A stretch of 64,000 bases of DNA, taken from Apteryx mantelli (Eukaryota; Chordata; Aves; Apterygiformes; Apterygidae). Under the pieces are notes generated by a model, which searched no databases, had not been told where the DNA came from, and saw nothing but the letters and a program-made list of their open reading frames with translations. Position 1 is the stretch's first letter; each line of letters starts with the position of its first letter. Position numbers and translations under genes: made by a program. Shown one piece after another: positions 1 through 12,400 of this stretch. Where the stretch lies: contig NC_089994.1 of assembly GCF_036417845.1 (NCBI RefSeq), forward strand, positions 16,510,001-16,574,000, in the 5' to 3' direction.

Positions 1-432
1 TCCAAAGCTGCCAAAAAAATAAGGGGGGGGGGAACAGCCATATTTAAGACATCATCACAATAATAATTTCAAGCAATACAGCCCCATTCTAAGGGGCCCA
101 AATACACATTCCTCAGCTTTTCAAAACAATTTTTGTCTTAGCAACATGGTCTTTCAGCTAGTCTCTGTTATTCAACCTTTGCTGCAGAATATGGGCATGA
201 AAGTAGGCAGATCAACAAGGCTCCATTATGATTACTGAATCTGTTCAAGTTGAACAGCTAATTCAAAATTAATTCGCTTATTTGATAACTACATAACACT
301 GTTGTACCATTTTAACTTTATTAACAGTGATCGGGGGGGTGTCTGTTCTATCGGGACTCCAACATATACACTGCTTTGCAGTTTTCAACTTGTGAACAAG
401 GTATAAACAGGGAGAACTCTTCTTCACGCTAC

Positions 433-3400
433 CTTCAACCTTCTTCTGTGGAGTGTAGGAAGCTGCAGAAGCCACCTGACATTTGGCCACCAAGAACATG
501 GCACAGCCTTTGTCCAGCACAGCTCCGTGAGCCAAGACAGGCTCTATCGCCATATGCAGAATATTCAGGGCTTGCTCAGGAATCCCAAGGATAAGCTGAA
601 AGAGAAACACTTTGCTGGTCTGATACTGGAATCCATTGGTGAGAGCAGCTTCTTCTGAGAAGACCAACATAAGCCACATATGTTTTTAATAAAGCAATGC
701 TCCAGACAAGGATGTTGGTTTTTTTCCCCCCTACAATCTTCTTTCAAATAGAAACTTATTAGTAGAAATGAGCTACCATCTGAAATGATTGGGCATGGTT
801 TCCTCCACTCCAGTCAGTGCTGACAACCAGGACTCTGCCAGCTCAGAATAAACAATACAGCTGAACTCCATTACAAGTATTATTTTTAATTCAAACACAC
901 GTCAAACCGTGCTACTAGAAAGCCAAAAAATTAGCATAAGAAATACCAACTGGAGAAATGAAGGCAGGGCCAATTTATGCTTGCCTGCTTAATTATGTAG
1001 CATAACTACAGATCTTACTGATATACACTAAACTCAACTTTTATTAACTTCCTTGAAAGATTTTACATTTAGAATATACTTCATTAGAATCAGCGACTGA
1101 ATTCCGACAAGGTTATGTTCTTAAATCTAACAGGAGTAAAACCAGTATCCACATCCCCAGCATAAATGTTGCCCTCCTGTCCTGTGAAAACACAAATCAA
1201 ACATACCTGGGAGAAAGCCAAGTTCAGCACAGTTTCAGAAGCCAAGTACTGCAGGCTGTATTCTCGCGAGAGGGCAAGAGCCTGTAGCAGGACAGGCAAA
1301 GCTATCGTGTGACACGAAGATCTCCAGTAGAGCTCTGCTATCGAGAGAAGTACACTAACCAAAAGAGGGGGAAAGAATTATAAACCTCTTTCTTTTGATG
1401 AAAAACATCTGCTTGCTTTCCCCCCTGCTCCAACAAGCTAGTATCAAACAATTATCCCAAACCATGTTTAATAAATGAAATTATTATGTAATTTCCATAA
1501 TAGGTAATCTGAAGACTAGTGAAGTCTGAACACGAACAGATTGAAACGGTTGATTTTAATCGTTGCAAAGTGGCTTTAATATTCTGAAAATGAATCATTC
1601 TTACCTAATCACCATCTCAGTGTTCTTGATTTTCTGGCAGTGGATCAACAATTTCTGCAAAAGTTTGTGTGCCTCTGACATTTGATTTTGGGCTTTCAAA
1701 ACAAGAGCTTTTCTGCCATGGTAAAACAAAAAGTCATTCATCATACGTTTATATTTTAGACACAGTTCTACTCTTGAGAGCACAGTAAAATGGGCCTTTA
1801 TTTTGTGAACTTTGTTTCTGTAAATGTAACCATAAAACTGTATTGTAACAAAGTACGTATGCTACACACTCAGGTGGAAGAAAAATTAGGCATCGCGATC
1901 ACTAGATAACTCCCACGCAGAAAGGATCCAACTCATAAAACAGCTTTAGCTGGAAAACAAGGATTGCCGAAAACAAAGGCCAAGCAAGGAGCAGAAGCAG
2001 GAGGGCATGCAAGCTAGAAAGCACCAGTAATTATTTGTGCAAGAAAAACGGGTATGAGGTATGCTAACTAAAATTGGCATGAGCTAACACAGACATGGAG
2101 TGACAGCGAAAGAGCAAGAGCAGGGAAATAAGAAACAAAACACACAGCAGTAGGAGATGGGTTCAAAAAACCCGAACCCACACACTGAGCAGTATATTTA
2201 AAGGTCAGGGCAATCACAGATAGCCCAGTTCCAGAAGGACAAGCATCAGGTCCCACAGCTTGAATACCTATCTTCCCGCTTACTGGTATTGGCTATGTTT
2301 TTGGGCTTTTTGCCTCATTGAAAATCAACAACAAACAGCTTTTAACAATAAATTGTTATTCATATACACCAAATAACAAGTTTTGACCCCATCTATTGCT
2401 AACATACCATTTTCATTTAGAAACAAGAACACATTAAGGTGAGATAAATACATTTATACCGTCCTATTTTATAGATGTAGAAACTAGGACAGAGACGAAG
2501 ACATTGTTCGAGCTCTTATTGTAGCAGAGTTGCAACTAGGCCCTAGGTTCCTAGCTATTTTATATAAGATTCTTCATTGTGCATAGTTTTGGGTCTTGTT
2601 ACCATGAGCAGATTCTGGTCTTAAAAATCTCCAGAGAAACAACTAGAATGGATTACTGCAGGACATACTCTTACCAGAGTAATTGTTACAGGTTAGACAA
2701 CACTACCATAATTAATACTGGGAAGAGATGAGCATGTAAATACATGTGACTGCCAGCAATCATTTTGCTAATTTTTTTAATTACCTTCATGGGATAAACC
2801 TGTCAGTTTATTCTGCAGATTCATGATTTCTTACCTGTACACTCCTTCAATGCTATTAAGGGCTGTAATCCCGGCTACAAGAGAATCTGCTATATGATAT
2901 CTGCCATCATTCATGGCTCTCTCGAACTGTATTTTCTGATCAAACAGCATCCAAAGCTAAACAAAGAACATCCAGGAAAAAGTTTAAGAAATTGTGCATG
3001 CTCATTTTCTAACCCTAAATTAGAACTTAATTTTTATTTTCCCCTGTGGATATTTATGTCCAGAAACAACTAAATTCATGCTGCGTGTTTGACGAGCTCT
3101 GCAATTACTGGATTTACTAAATTCCTGTCCTTTAGCAGAAAGGTCTAGAGTAATGTTTCAATACTGCAGCTGATCTATTTGACTGCATCTTAAGTAAAAA
3201 AGCTCTTTTAAACCATTATTAATGCTTTGAAATAATAGACTTGTTTGTAGCAAAAAGAGAAGGACTGAACTAAATTTAATGGAATCTAGAACACTTTAAC
3301 GTAAACACTATCTTATAGACTCATGCGTTAATGCATTTCCCAGGGTCACACAAATAATGGCTTCTTCTCTCAGTTATTTCTGGAGTATAATACATCAAAA

Positions 3401-6400
3401 TAACTAGCACCCTTAAACAGAACTTTGAAGCTCCAAATCAGTGTACAGCATTTAATTTGCAGATGTGCTTCTGAAGGACACGTATACTCCTCTGTTAAGT
3501 ACAGTTCTATTTAAATGGCTTTTTCTTAGGAGGCTACAGTGAGACAATTGTCTCACCAGTCTTAAAACGGCAGAGGCATTATTTTCATGCTTTAGTACAA
3601 AGGTAAAGGCCACATGGCTTCCCGTGGGGTCATGAGCCAACTGAAAATAGGAAAGGTAGCCCAAGGCATGCAGAGGAAAGGTATGAATTAAGTTGCAATG
3701 GAATTCAGATCCTATTGTAACACAGTTGTGTAGTTTACAGGCTAAATTATATATATTCTACCTGCGCATGCTGACTGTTGGGAGGAAATCTTTCCTTTAG
3801 ATGTTTCAATATTTCTGAAGCAGCCGCAAAGTATCCCTGTAACACAGAAACGGCACTCGGATAAGCATGCGCAGGAGCAAGCACCATTCCCCTTGATTTC
3901 ATCGCAGCCCTCCTGGAAAGAGGAACTGGCCAGGCAAAAGCCCTGGATTTTCTTCCCCTCCAGTGCAGGGATTAAAGGCAGAACACAACATGACTCTGGC
4001 CTCAGGCTCTCTGTCAATAACACCCACCCATCCTCTCACCCAAATGACATTTTGTGCAACTAGCCATAAAACTCACCTGCTCTGCATGTAGCTCAGCCAG
4101 GTGACACAACACTACAGCAAAGGACTCCGTGTTATTCTGCTGTACGCCCACATTCACAGCCTCCAGGCTGTTCATGCTCAGCAAGGTCTGGGCTTGCTGA
4201 AGTGCCATGGTGCTTTAGTAAGAGAAACACCTTTTAGCTTTCAAGCGACAGAACACCAACCATTTTAAATCTATGGTCTTGTTATGACAGTGGTCTACAG
4301 ACTCTTTTTGTGGCAAGCCAGAGGCCTGGGGGAGAATGGAAACTTGTAAAATAACTGCTACCCAGGAACTCTAGACTATGCAAGTGTATACAATGTACTG
4401 AAAGCTGCACACAGTTTAAGTACAGAGAAGCTGAAAATGGGGACATAAGAATATTAAACTTATGAACTATTTGCCACTACTAAATGGAAACACGTCTTCT
4501 CCTGTTATGAGTTTTAAATGAACATAAGGGAAATAATTGCACCCAGCATTTACTGAATCACACAGTCTGAATGCTTTATTTTGGTACACTGGAGAGACAC
4601 AGTCACTTGTTACACCTATATAAATAACTCAAAATGCATTACCTGCTAACAAGTAGAGTGAGCTAACACAAGAGTTCAAAAGAAAAAAATACCTGCGGCC
4701 ATATAATCTCCAAATGGCAGTCTTCTGTGCTATACTAATATCGATAAGTTCCGACAAACTGTGTTTCCAGTGTAACAGATCAGAATCTTTTAAGGCATCC
4801 ATTAGCTTGTTGGCAGCCTTTCCTGCAAAAGCTCTTTGCTGAACCAAGGACTGTATTCCCAGGGAAGCTAGGTACTGCGGAGAGGGGGTGGGGGGGAGAA
4901 AAAAAACAAAACACAACACTGAAAGACAAGAGAGTACACTACACGCGTGAATTACATCACAGCAAGAGGTATAAACCAAGAAAAAAAGTCCCAATTAAAA
5001 GATATGATGCTATTCAGTACAGATAAAAGAGCACCGCTACAGTGATTTCTTTAAATATGCACTTACACACCCACACACATATGAATGCCATTTTGCTAGA
5101 TGTGAAGAGTAATTTCCACTCCCCCACAGAGGAGTCTTAAAGAAGATGACATGACTTTCATGTGGATTCCTCCAATGATGAAACAGTTACAAAAACACAG
5201 AGCCTTCCCCCACCTTCCCCACCGAGCGGCCAGTACACCGGTTGCATAACCAGCAACCTCTTTTTTCGTCTTGCCAATTTTCCTACGGCTGTTACTTCTT
5301 TCCACTTGATGAGATCGCCTATGTCACAGGCTGATTTTTGGAGCTCGCCAGGCAGCCACCCCTCTATACAGTATAATGTCTGCTCTCCACCTCGCAACAT
5401 CAGCTACTTGGTTCCTTTCAGACCAATTCTCTTAACGAAGAGACTGCAGATCTTGGGCGAAGACAGAACTAAACTTTATCAGCCAGCTGATACATACGAA
5501 AGGGCACAAAACTAGCCGAGGAGAGGGCTGCCTCGCAGGATTTCACAGCTCGGACAGGGCAGTACACGTAAACACGTGTTCAAAGCCCTGCCAGAGACAT
5601 CAGCACCGAGTCACAGGGAAGGCAGCCGCCGAGGCTTGAGAGCCTCCCTTCGACACCCGCGGATTGCGTTATGGGCCGGGACCTGCTGCACGGAGCCAGC
5701 CCAGTAGCCACAGAGAATTCCTTCTGCCTGAGGAGCAAACAAGTTAGAAGTAAAAGCAGTGAGCCTTGCGATAATGCACTGACATCAAAGCAACTGAACT
5801 CTGGTTTGCTAATATGAAGATTAAAAGTGATAGAAACAGCTAGATTTTGTAGTGTAAAACAGGTTGATTTAAACTCAATTACACATTTGAACAGTTCAGC
5901 CAATATAAGGCACACTCCCCCCCAGGCATATATCCTAGTATAAAGTTAAGAATAAATGAAACAGACTTACTGGCAAACCAAAATGTAAAGATTTGTTTAC
6001 AGAGTGCTCCAGCAGAACACAGCTATCAAATATCTTCTGTTCCAGGATGTACAGCCAGCTCTAGTAAGGGAAAAAAATTAAAATCTCATTACGAATATCT
6101 AATGGTTACAGCATTTTTAGCTTCTCTTACTTTTACATGGAATGCACAAGAACTTGCTGGAAACACAAACTATAATTTAGAATAAATATGATATTAATGA
6201 AACCTCTGTTAAATGTTACACAGCAAAATATATCAAAGGTGCAGCTAGACTGGGATTACTGGCTTGAGAGCAGCCAATACTGGAGGTTTCAGAGTAATAC
6301 GAAGTCACCCCATTATACTTAACTGTGGAAATCAGTGTCTTGGGAGTTTGATATCACTGATGCCAATTTATTACAATATTAATGTTAATTACAGAAAGAA

Positions 6401-9400
6401 AAAAAAAAACCTAGAAGGAAACATTAAGTCTTTCCCTCCTTTCTGTTTGCTGAAAAGAAGGCTAGTATTTACTCTCTGAAAATACAAGAGACATTAAGGA
6501 CAAGGTTTATAAAAAACTTTGAAGAAAGCTCTTTAAAGCATGTAAGACTAAACTCTGAGCTTAGCATGGAGTAATCTTGGGATCACAACTCCCGTTTAAG
6601 AACATCCTCCCAAATCATAAGAAAACCTTACCATGATCTCCCTCTAGTCTGTTGCTCTGGGTGACCCATCTGCCAGAAACAACATGTCATCCCACCGTGA
6701 GAGAGTCATATCTGAATTACTGATGCATTGGCTGAGGTATTACTCTAAGAGTATTTCTGCAGCCGTTGCCTGAGCAAAGGCACAGATAACACGGACAAAG
6801 GTGACATAACCTCCATCGCAACACGGTTGTCTTACCAGGCAGTGCTGCAAGCAAACATGATCATTAGACTCCTGTGCAATTCGGATGGCTTCCTGAAGCG
6901 CAAGTTCAGCCTGCTGACTATCAGCAAACAAAAACACAGAACATATTCGTATTCCTATAGCACTTAAAATGCAGCATTACAAAGATACAGAGGAATAATG
7001 CTTTAAATTATGCATATCCCACTCAAGAGAACTCTGATTTAATAGATCAAATGAGAAAGCCTGTACTTCCTTCTTACCACTTCAGCAATATATTCCAGTC
7101 TTGAAGCTAGCGAGCAAGGCAGCATCATGAAGTACTAACTGTAACCCCTAAATGGGCTTTCAAACCCATATTCAGGCCAATGTGCTAAGCTACTGTTTGA
7201 ACAGGGGCAAGATAAAGTATCTGCCTATGTAGAAAAGTTGTTGCTTTCCATTTTTCACATCTCCTTCCCATCATCTCCAGTCCTTTTACATGATGCATCC
7301 AGGCAGAAGTCACTAAATACGAGCCTTATATGGAGGTCGGTAAGCCAGCCTTATTTATCAATAAAATAACACCCACAGCTATGGGTTTTTAGAAACAATA
7401 CCTAATCTCCCAAGATGGCTTTTTAATTATTCTTTTTCCAGATCATCAGCTCTGTATTGGTTTAAATGCAACAGAAAAACAACTGCACTTTTTTGAGAAT
7501 ATAGTTGGAAATAAGCATCCACATCCACTGACCTTTCTGAGGTCATGGAAACATAGCAATTGAGAACTTAACTCCCTAGGAAACAGTTGCAACCAGACAC
7601 AGACAAATGTCAACTCTTACGGTGCTGTGGATAACTTAGTTATTATGGAAACCAAATAAATGTCAAAATAAAAACAAACTAAAACAAATCAAGATTCCAA
7701 GAAAATTCCAGCCCGATCCAACTATAGCTGTTACTGAATTAGAGAAAGTACCTTCTTCTCCTGAACAGATTTTCATAATGAATCAAAGGTCCATCTATTA
7801 GCACTTAAGAGATGCACCAAGATGAATTTTAGATGCACGGTACAATGCATTAACTTACTAATGGCCAAACCGACAGTGCAGTGCAGCTAGATTTAGAGCA
7901 GCGTATCTCAAACTCCGACCGTAACCTTCATCTCCGTTGCTTTTGCTTTCTGCTCCAGTGAGAATTAAACGGTCAAAATAGTGAAGGAGGCTGTGTGTTG
8001 AACTGAAGACATCCTGCACTCTGAGATTATTTAAGTAGCTTAAATAATGCTAAAAATGAAAGCAAAATCAGCTTTAAGTATACAGAACCATTAAAACACT
8101 AAGTTTTTGAGTATAAAAGAGTATTTACTGTATATCTTACTGAGAAAGGCTGCCTAACAACTGTGATGATAAGGCATGACTACCTCTGTGTCTGCACTCT
8201 GGAAGATACTCAGAAGAATGGCAGCAGCTTCCAAATGCCCTGCGTGGAGAAGGGGGATGCTAAAGCTACCTGTTTGGCCCTTGACATTGAGAAGAGGGCA
8301 GGCCAAGCTCTTCCATCAGAGAAGCAGAACACCAGAGAGGACTTTGTGAGCCATGAAGCCCAGCCCCTCCTCTGGCAGCCCTTTCAAGGAACCTTCTCCA
8401 AACGGGTGCAAGGAAAATCCTGCCTGCCTTAGCCAAAAGGGCAGCTGGGAGGAAGCCTTGAAAACTAAAGCAGGAGAGAGTTTACTGCAAACTCATGGGA
8501 ACAGCTCAAGAAAAGTGCTCTGGGAACAAGGCAAATGCTCGCAGCACAGTACTAGAACCATTTGTCTATGCGAGTTGTCTATTGCTTTCAGTCTACTTTT
8601 AAGCACCAGAAATGAATATCAGTAAACAAAATCAACAGATATTTCACCTAATACTGATTTCTAAATTACAGGAGTATAATGTCTGAAATTTCTTAGAAAA
8701 ATGTACATAAAAAGAAATAAGCTTTAGGTTTAATTCAACTAGAATGCACTGCAATAGTTCCACCAAAGTTAGGAGGATTATATCTATGCATAAAGCTAGA
8801 CATGTGGTTAAGTACTTCGCTTAATTAAGGTTTCTATACCTTCCAGAGTTTTAGTCTGAATTACTAAACATTTACATGCTTCTTATTCACATTTTTATCA
8901 TCTGCTTATATTTCAATATAGAATAAATTACTCCCAAATAATCCCATCCTAGAGGTATGAAAAAATCCCTTTACAACCATTCTGGATGAAGAAAAAGATA
9001 CTTACCGCTTCAGCAAAGTCTGGATTAAATTTTAACAAGTTGTTCAATTCCTTCTGTAAAGATGCTGGAGTAAGAGCCTTTGTTTCATCATTCTTTAGTA
9101 AAGAAGCCTGGAATAAAAATTGAAACCAATGCTAAGTAACTCAAACTGGAGGGTTACACAAAAAAAAAAAAAAAAGAGATACGTATTTGTCAGTTTGTTA
9201 TCCGCACCCAGAGAGCTTTAAAGAAGATTTCATAGCAGCTCTGTCTACTATGACACTGAGCCACCAGTGGCAGTTTTATTATATGCTATATTATAGCACT
9301 CACTTTCCAGAGATCACAGAGACCAAGTAAAATAAAAGCTTATTCAAAAGACTGGTTAAAGGTACATAAAAAAATCTGATCAAGTCTCTCTTTGAAAAAT

Positions 9401-12400
9401 TACTGCAACAGAAAATTGTATTTATATTCTCTCAGAAAATTCAGGAAACTAAACAGAAGTAATCCATAGTTGGTTTTGGGAAGAACATCAATTAATAAAA
9501 AAAATGGTAATAATCTAGTTACTAGACTAAGTATTACTGAATAATAAAAAGACTTCAAATTTCAGGACCCCCCCAAAGTATCTTGATTCCTCCACAATAC
9601 CATAATTAGGAGAAAAAAAGGCTTTTTTATACATATAGGTAATAGATACTCTACGTAAATAATAATCTCTTATATTGTGCTTTTAGCTAGTATCACTGCA
9701 GTTAAAATCCATGTTTGTAAAATAACAAAACAACCCTACATGCTAATGAGACCCAGCAGAAGGCGGCGGGTTTGGTTATGCGATAAAAGGCTGCACACAC
9801 AAAAAGGAGGACAGGGGAACAAGGGCGGGTGGGGGAACTCGAGCAACACCTGCCCTGCCTCCCCCCGGGCTGTCTCCGGCTGTTCCCGGGGGGAAGGAGG
9901 GACACCCGTCAGGGCGCTCTCTGGAGCACCCTTCACGCTGAGGGCGGTTACTGCCTCCGAGGTATGGGACACTGGGACACGCTGTGGGATCCAGGGGAAG
10001 AACACTTTGGGCTTGTTCAAGACATTATGGGATGTTTAGTGGAGGAACCAAAGACGGGGAAAGCGATGGATCAAGCTGGTTTGGGGAGGAACAAGTGCGA
10101 GAAAATAGAGGGATAAGGGGATAAAAGGCACTGGATCCGTGCAAACAGATCGCTGGTCAGTAAGCTTGTCTGGCCATGCCCTGTGCCAGATCACCACAGC
10201 CTGTCCCTCTCGGTTCTCGTTAAACTACATTTCTAACTGTTTTCCTGGGCGAGGGGCTCTCTATTCTGTGTGCATGTGTGTGCCTGGAGGTCAGAGTGCC
10301 AGCAGCTGGAGTCAGACTACAGGTCCCAGGGGTCCGTGTGTCTGTGGCATCAGCAACTGAGTGGGGGTGACTGGTCATACACCAGTGTGTGATTCTAGCG
10401 AATATCAAGTTGGATAAGTGGCTTGGGAGCTGGGTATTGAAGCAGCCGTAAGTCCGTGATGGATATGCATGTGTCTCTGTGAGCAAGACAAGCAGAGGTC
10501 TAAGCCAGCTGCTGGAGAGGCCATGGGATTTGGGTGTCGACCAAGAGACCCATTTATATGTATGTGTGCAACTGCGTGTGACGCAGCTGGAGCCGAGAGG
10601 ATCCAAGGGTCAGTTTCGGGATAGGCTGAGGACCTAAGTCCATTTGCTGCAAGAATCCAGTGTGTGCATGCGTGCGTGCGCAGGTGCATGCACGTGGGCT
10701 GGTGTGCGCAAAGGGGTCTGTACCAGCAGCTGGAGTAGGGCTGCAGGCCTTGGGGACTCATGCCCAGATGCCAGCAGCCGGGCAGAGTGAGGATCCAGGG
10801 CCAGCTACCGGAGGGATCCATATCACACGTATGTATGTATTTTCCAGTAACAACCTTCCTCCTGATGGGAGCAGGATTAGGCTGCTGATGGGGTTTGTGT
10901 GAGCGATGTTTTCTGTGTGGATCTGTGTGGCCAGCTGCGCGTGTGTGTTCCTAGTGGGAATATATACTCAGTCTCCCTGCTGGTTGGTCACGGAGTTGCA
11001 GCAGCCTAACCTCAATCAGGCTACCGATGTGACAACCCCTAACAGTAAAGATTTATTTGAACTTTTAAAGTATGTATGAAACATTACGTATTATATGTAT
11101 TTTGTATTGCTAGCAAACTATTATAAGCATGCAGCACATTTAATGACATTTGTGCCCATGTGAATTGCCCCTCCTTTTTGTATTTACCAGCTGGAATAAT
11201 CAAACAAAACTGCACCTTTAGCAGACATTGAATTTGAAGCACTCAGTAGTCAGAACTGAAGTGACCTTCTCAGAATCAAATAAAATCATATGGTCTACAT
11301 GCCTGGATAAAACAGTTTTAAACCTAAGTGCTCACACCGAGCAACTACACACACAATACAAAATTCAACAAATCTTTAACAGATTTAAGAAAACATCATG
11401 TTTGATAATGTGTATAAAGATGAAAATCATGTTATGGATCATTTACTTAACTTTGTTCAGAATCAACATACCTGCTGAGAAAGGAAATACTCTGCTTGTT
11501 TCTGGGAAAGAGGCCCATTGCAAGATATCTCTTCTTCCCTGCGAAAAGCCACTATGGTTAGAAACAAGGGCAATGAAACGGAGTACAAGAAAATACATTT
11601 TAACAGACACTCCAACTTTTGCTTTATAAAGTTGCATGACATATTAGAGTTCAACAGCTCAAAGCAGAAAATTTAATAACGAATAAAATCTACTACATCA
11701 CAGCTAGCAGTCTGAATGATTCCACGCAGTTCAGACACTTATACAGCTACACCTGAAGGCAAGTGGACGTCATTCTGATGGATCAGCCATTATAAAACCA
11801 GACCTGAATCACAATCATCAGCCTGCAGAGACTGTGGTCAACATGAATGTTATCCTAGATGCATGAGCGTTATCCTATACACACATAAGAATGCTAACAG
11901 AAACAGCAGAGACAGATTCAGGGTGACATATTCAAATGGCTTAGCTCTGTTGTTCCTTCCTTGTGAAGATGGCCACAAAGAAATTAAACAGCACTTTGGC
12001 CACACACATCACTCCAGAAAACAGCTGCTCTACAAGAGCAGACAAACGTTTATTCCATTAAAAGACGGCAACCATGGCATAACATAAGACTCCAAAGGCG
12101 TTAACTGATCCCCAAGCTATAGCAGAGCACACACAAGCACAGGCTTTGATAAAGATAGTTTTAAAAAAAATACAGTGTAAGTATATGGATATATAAATAC
12201 TTTTAGTATTATTCTTATGGTGAAACATCTCTTTAGTGGGTGAAAAGTCTCAGCAATTGCTTCTCATCTTTAACACAAAGAAATGTGAGTTCTTCTATTT
12301 GGAGAAGGGTGAAAAGAGAAACCAAAAACGTTAAGCTGAACTTTTCGTTGGAGGGGAACCTTTCCTCGCTGGAGGCAGAGGTGACCTCTCCAACAGCTTT

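Noticed and set aside
1-432. Search for the last ANAPC5 exon
   Set aside because: No sequence resembling the human C-terminus (ending PLINHL) is present left of 433, so it must lie outside the window.
5162-5515. 117-codon plus-strand open frame in ANAPC5 intron 9
   Set aside because: Antisense to ANAPC5, no known motif, no promoter-like context.
8163-8625. Two overlapping plus-strand open frames in ANAPC5 intron 6
   Set aside because: No splice or homology support; the intron is spanned correctly by exons 6 and 7.
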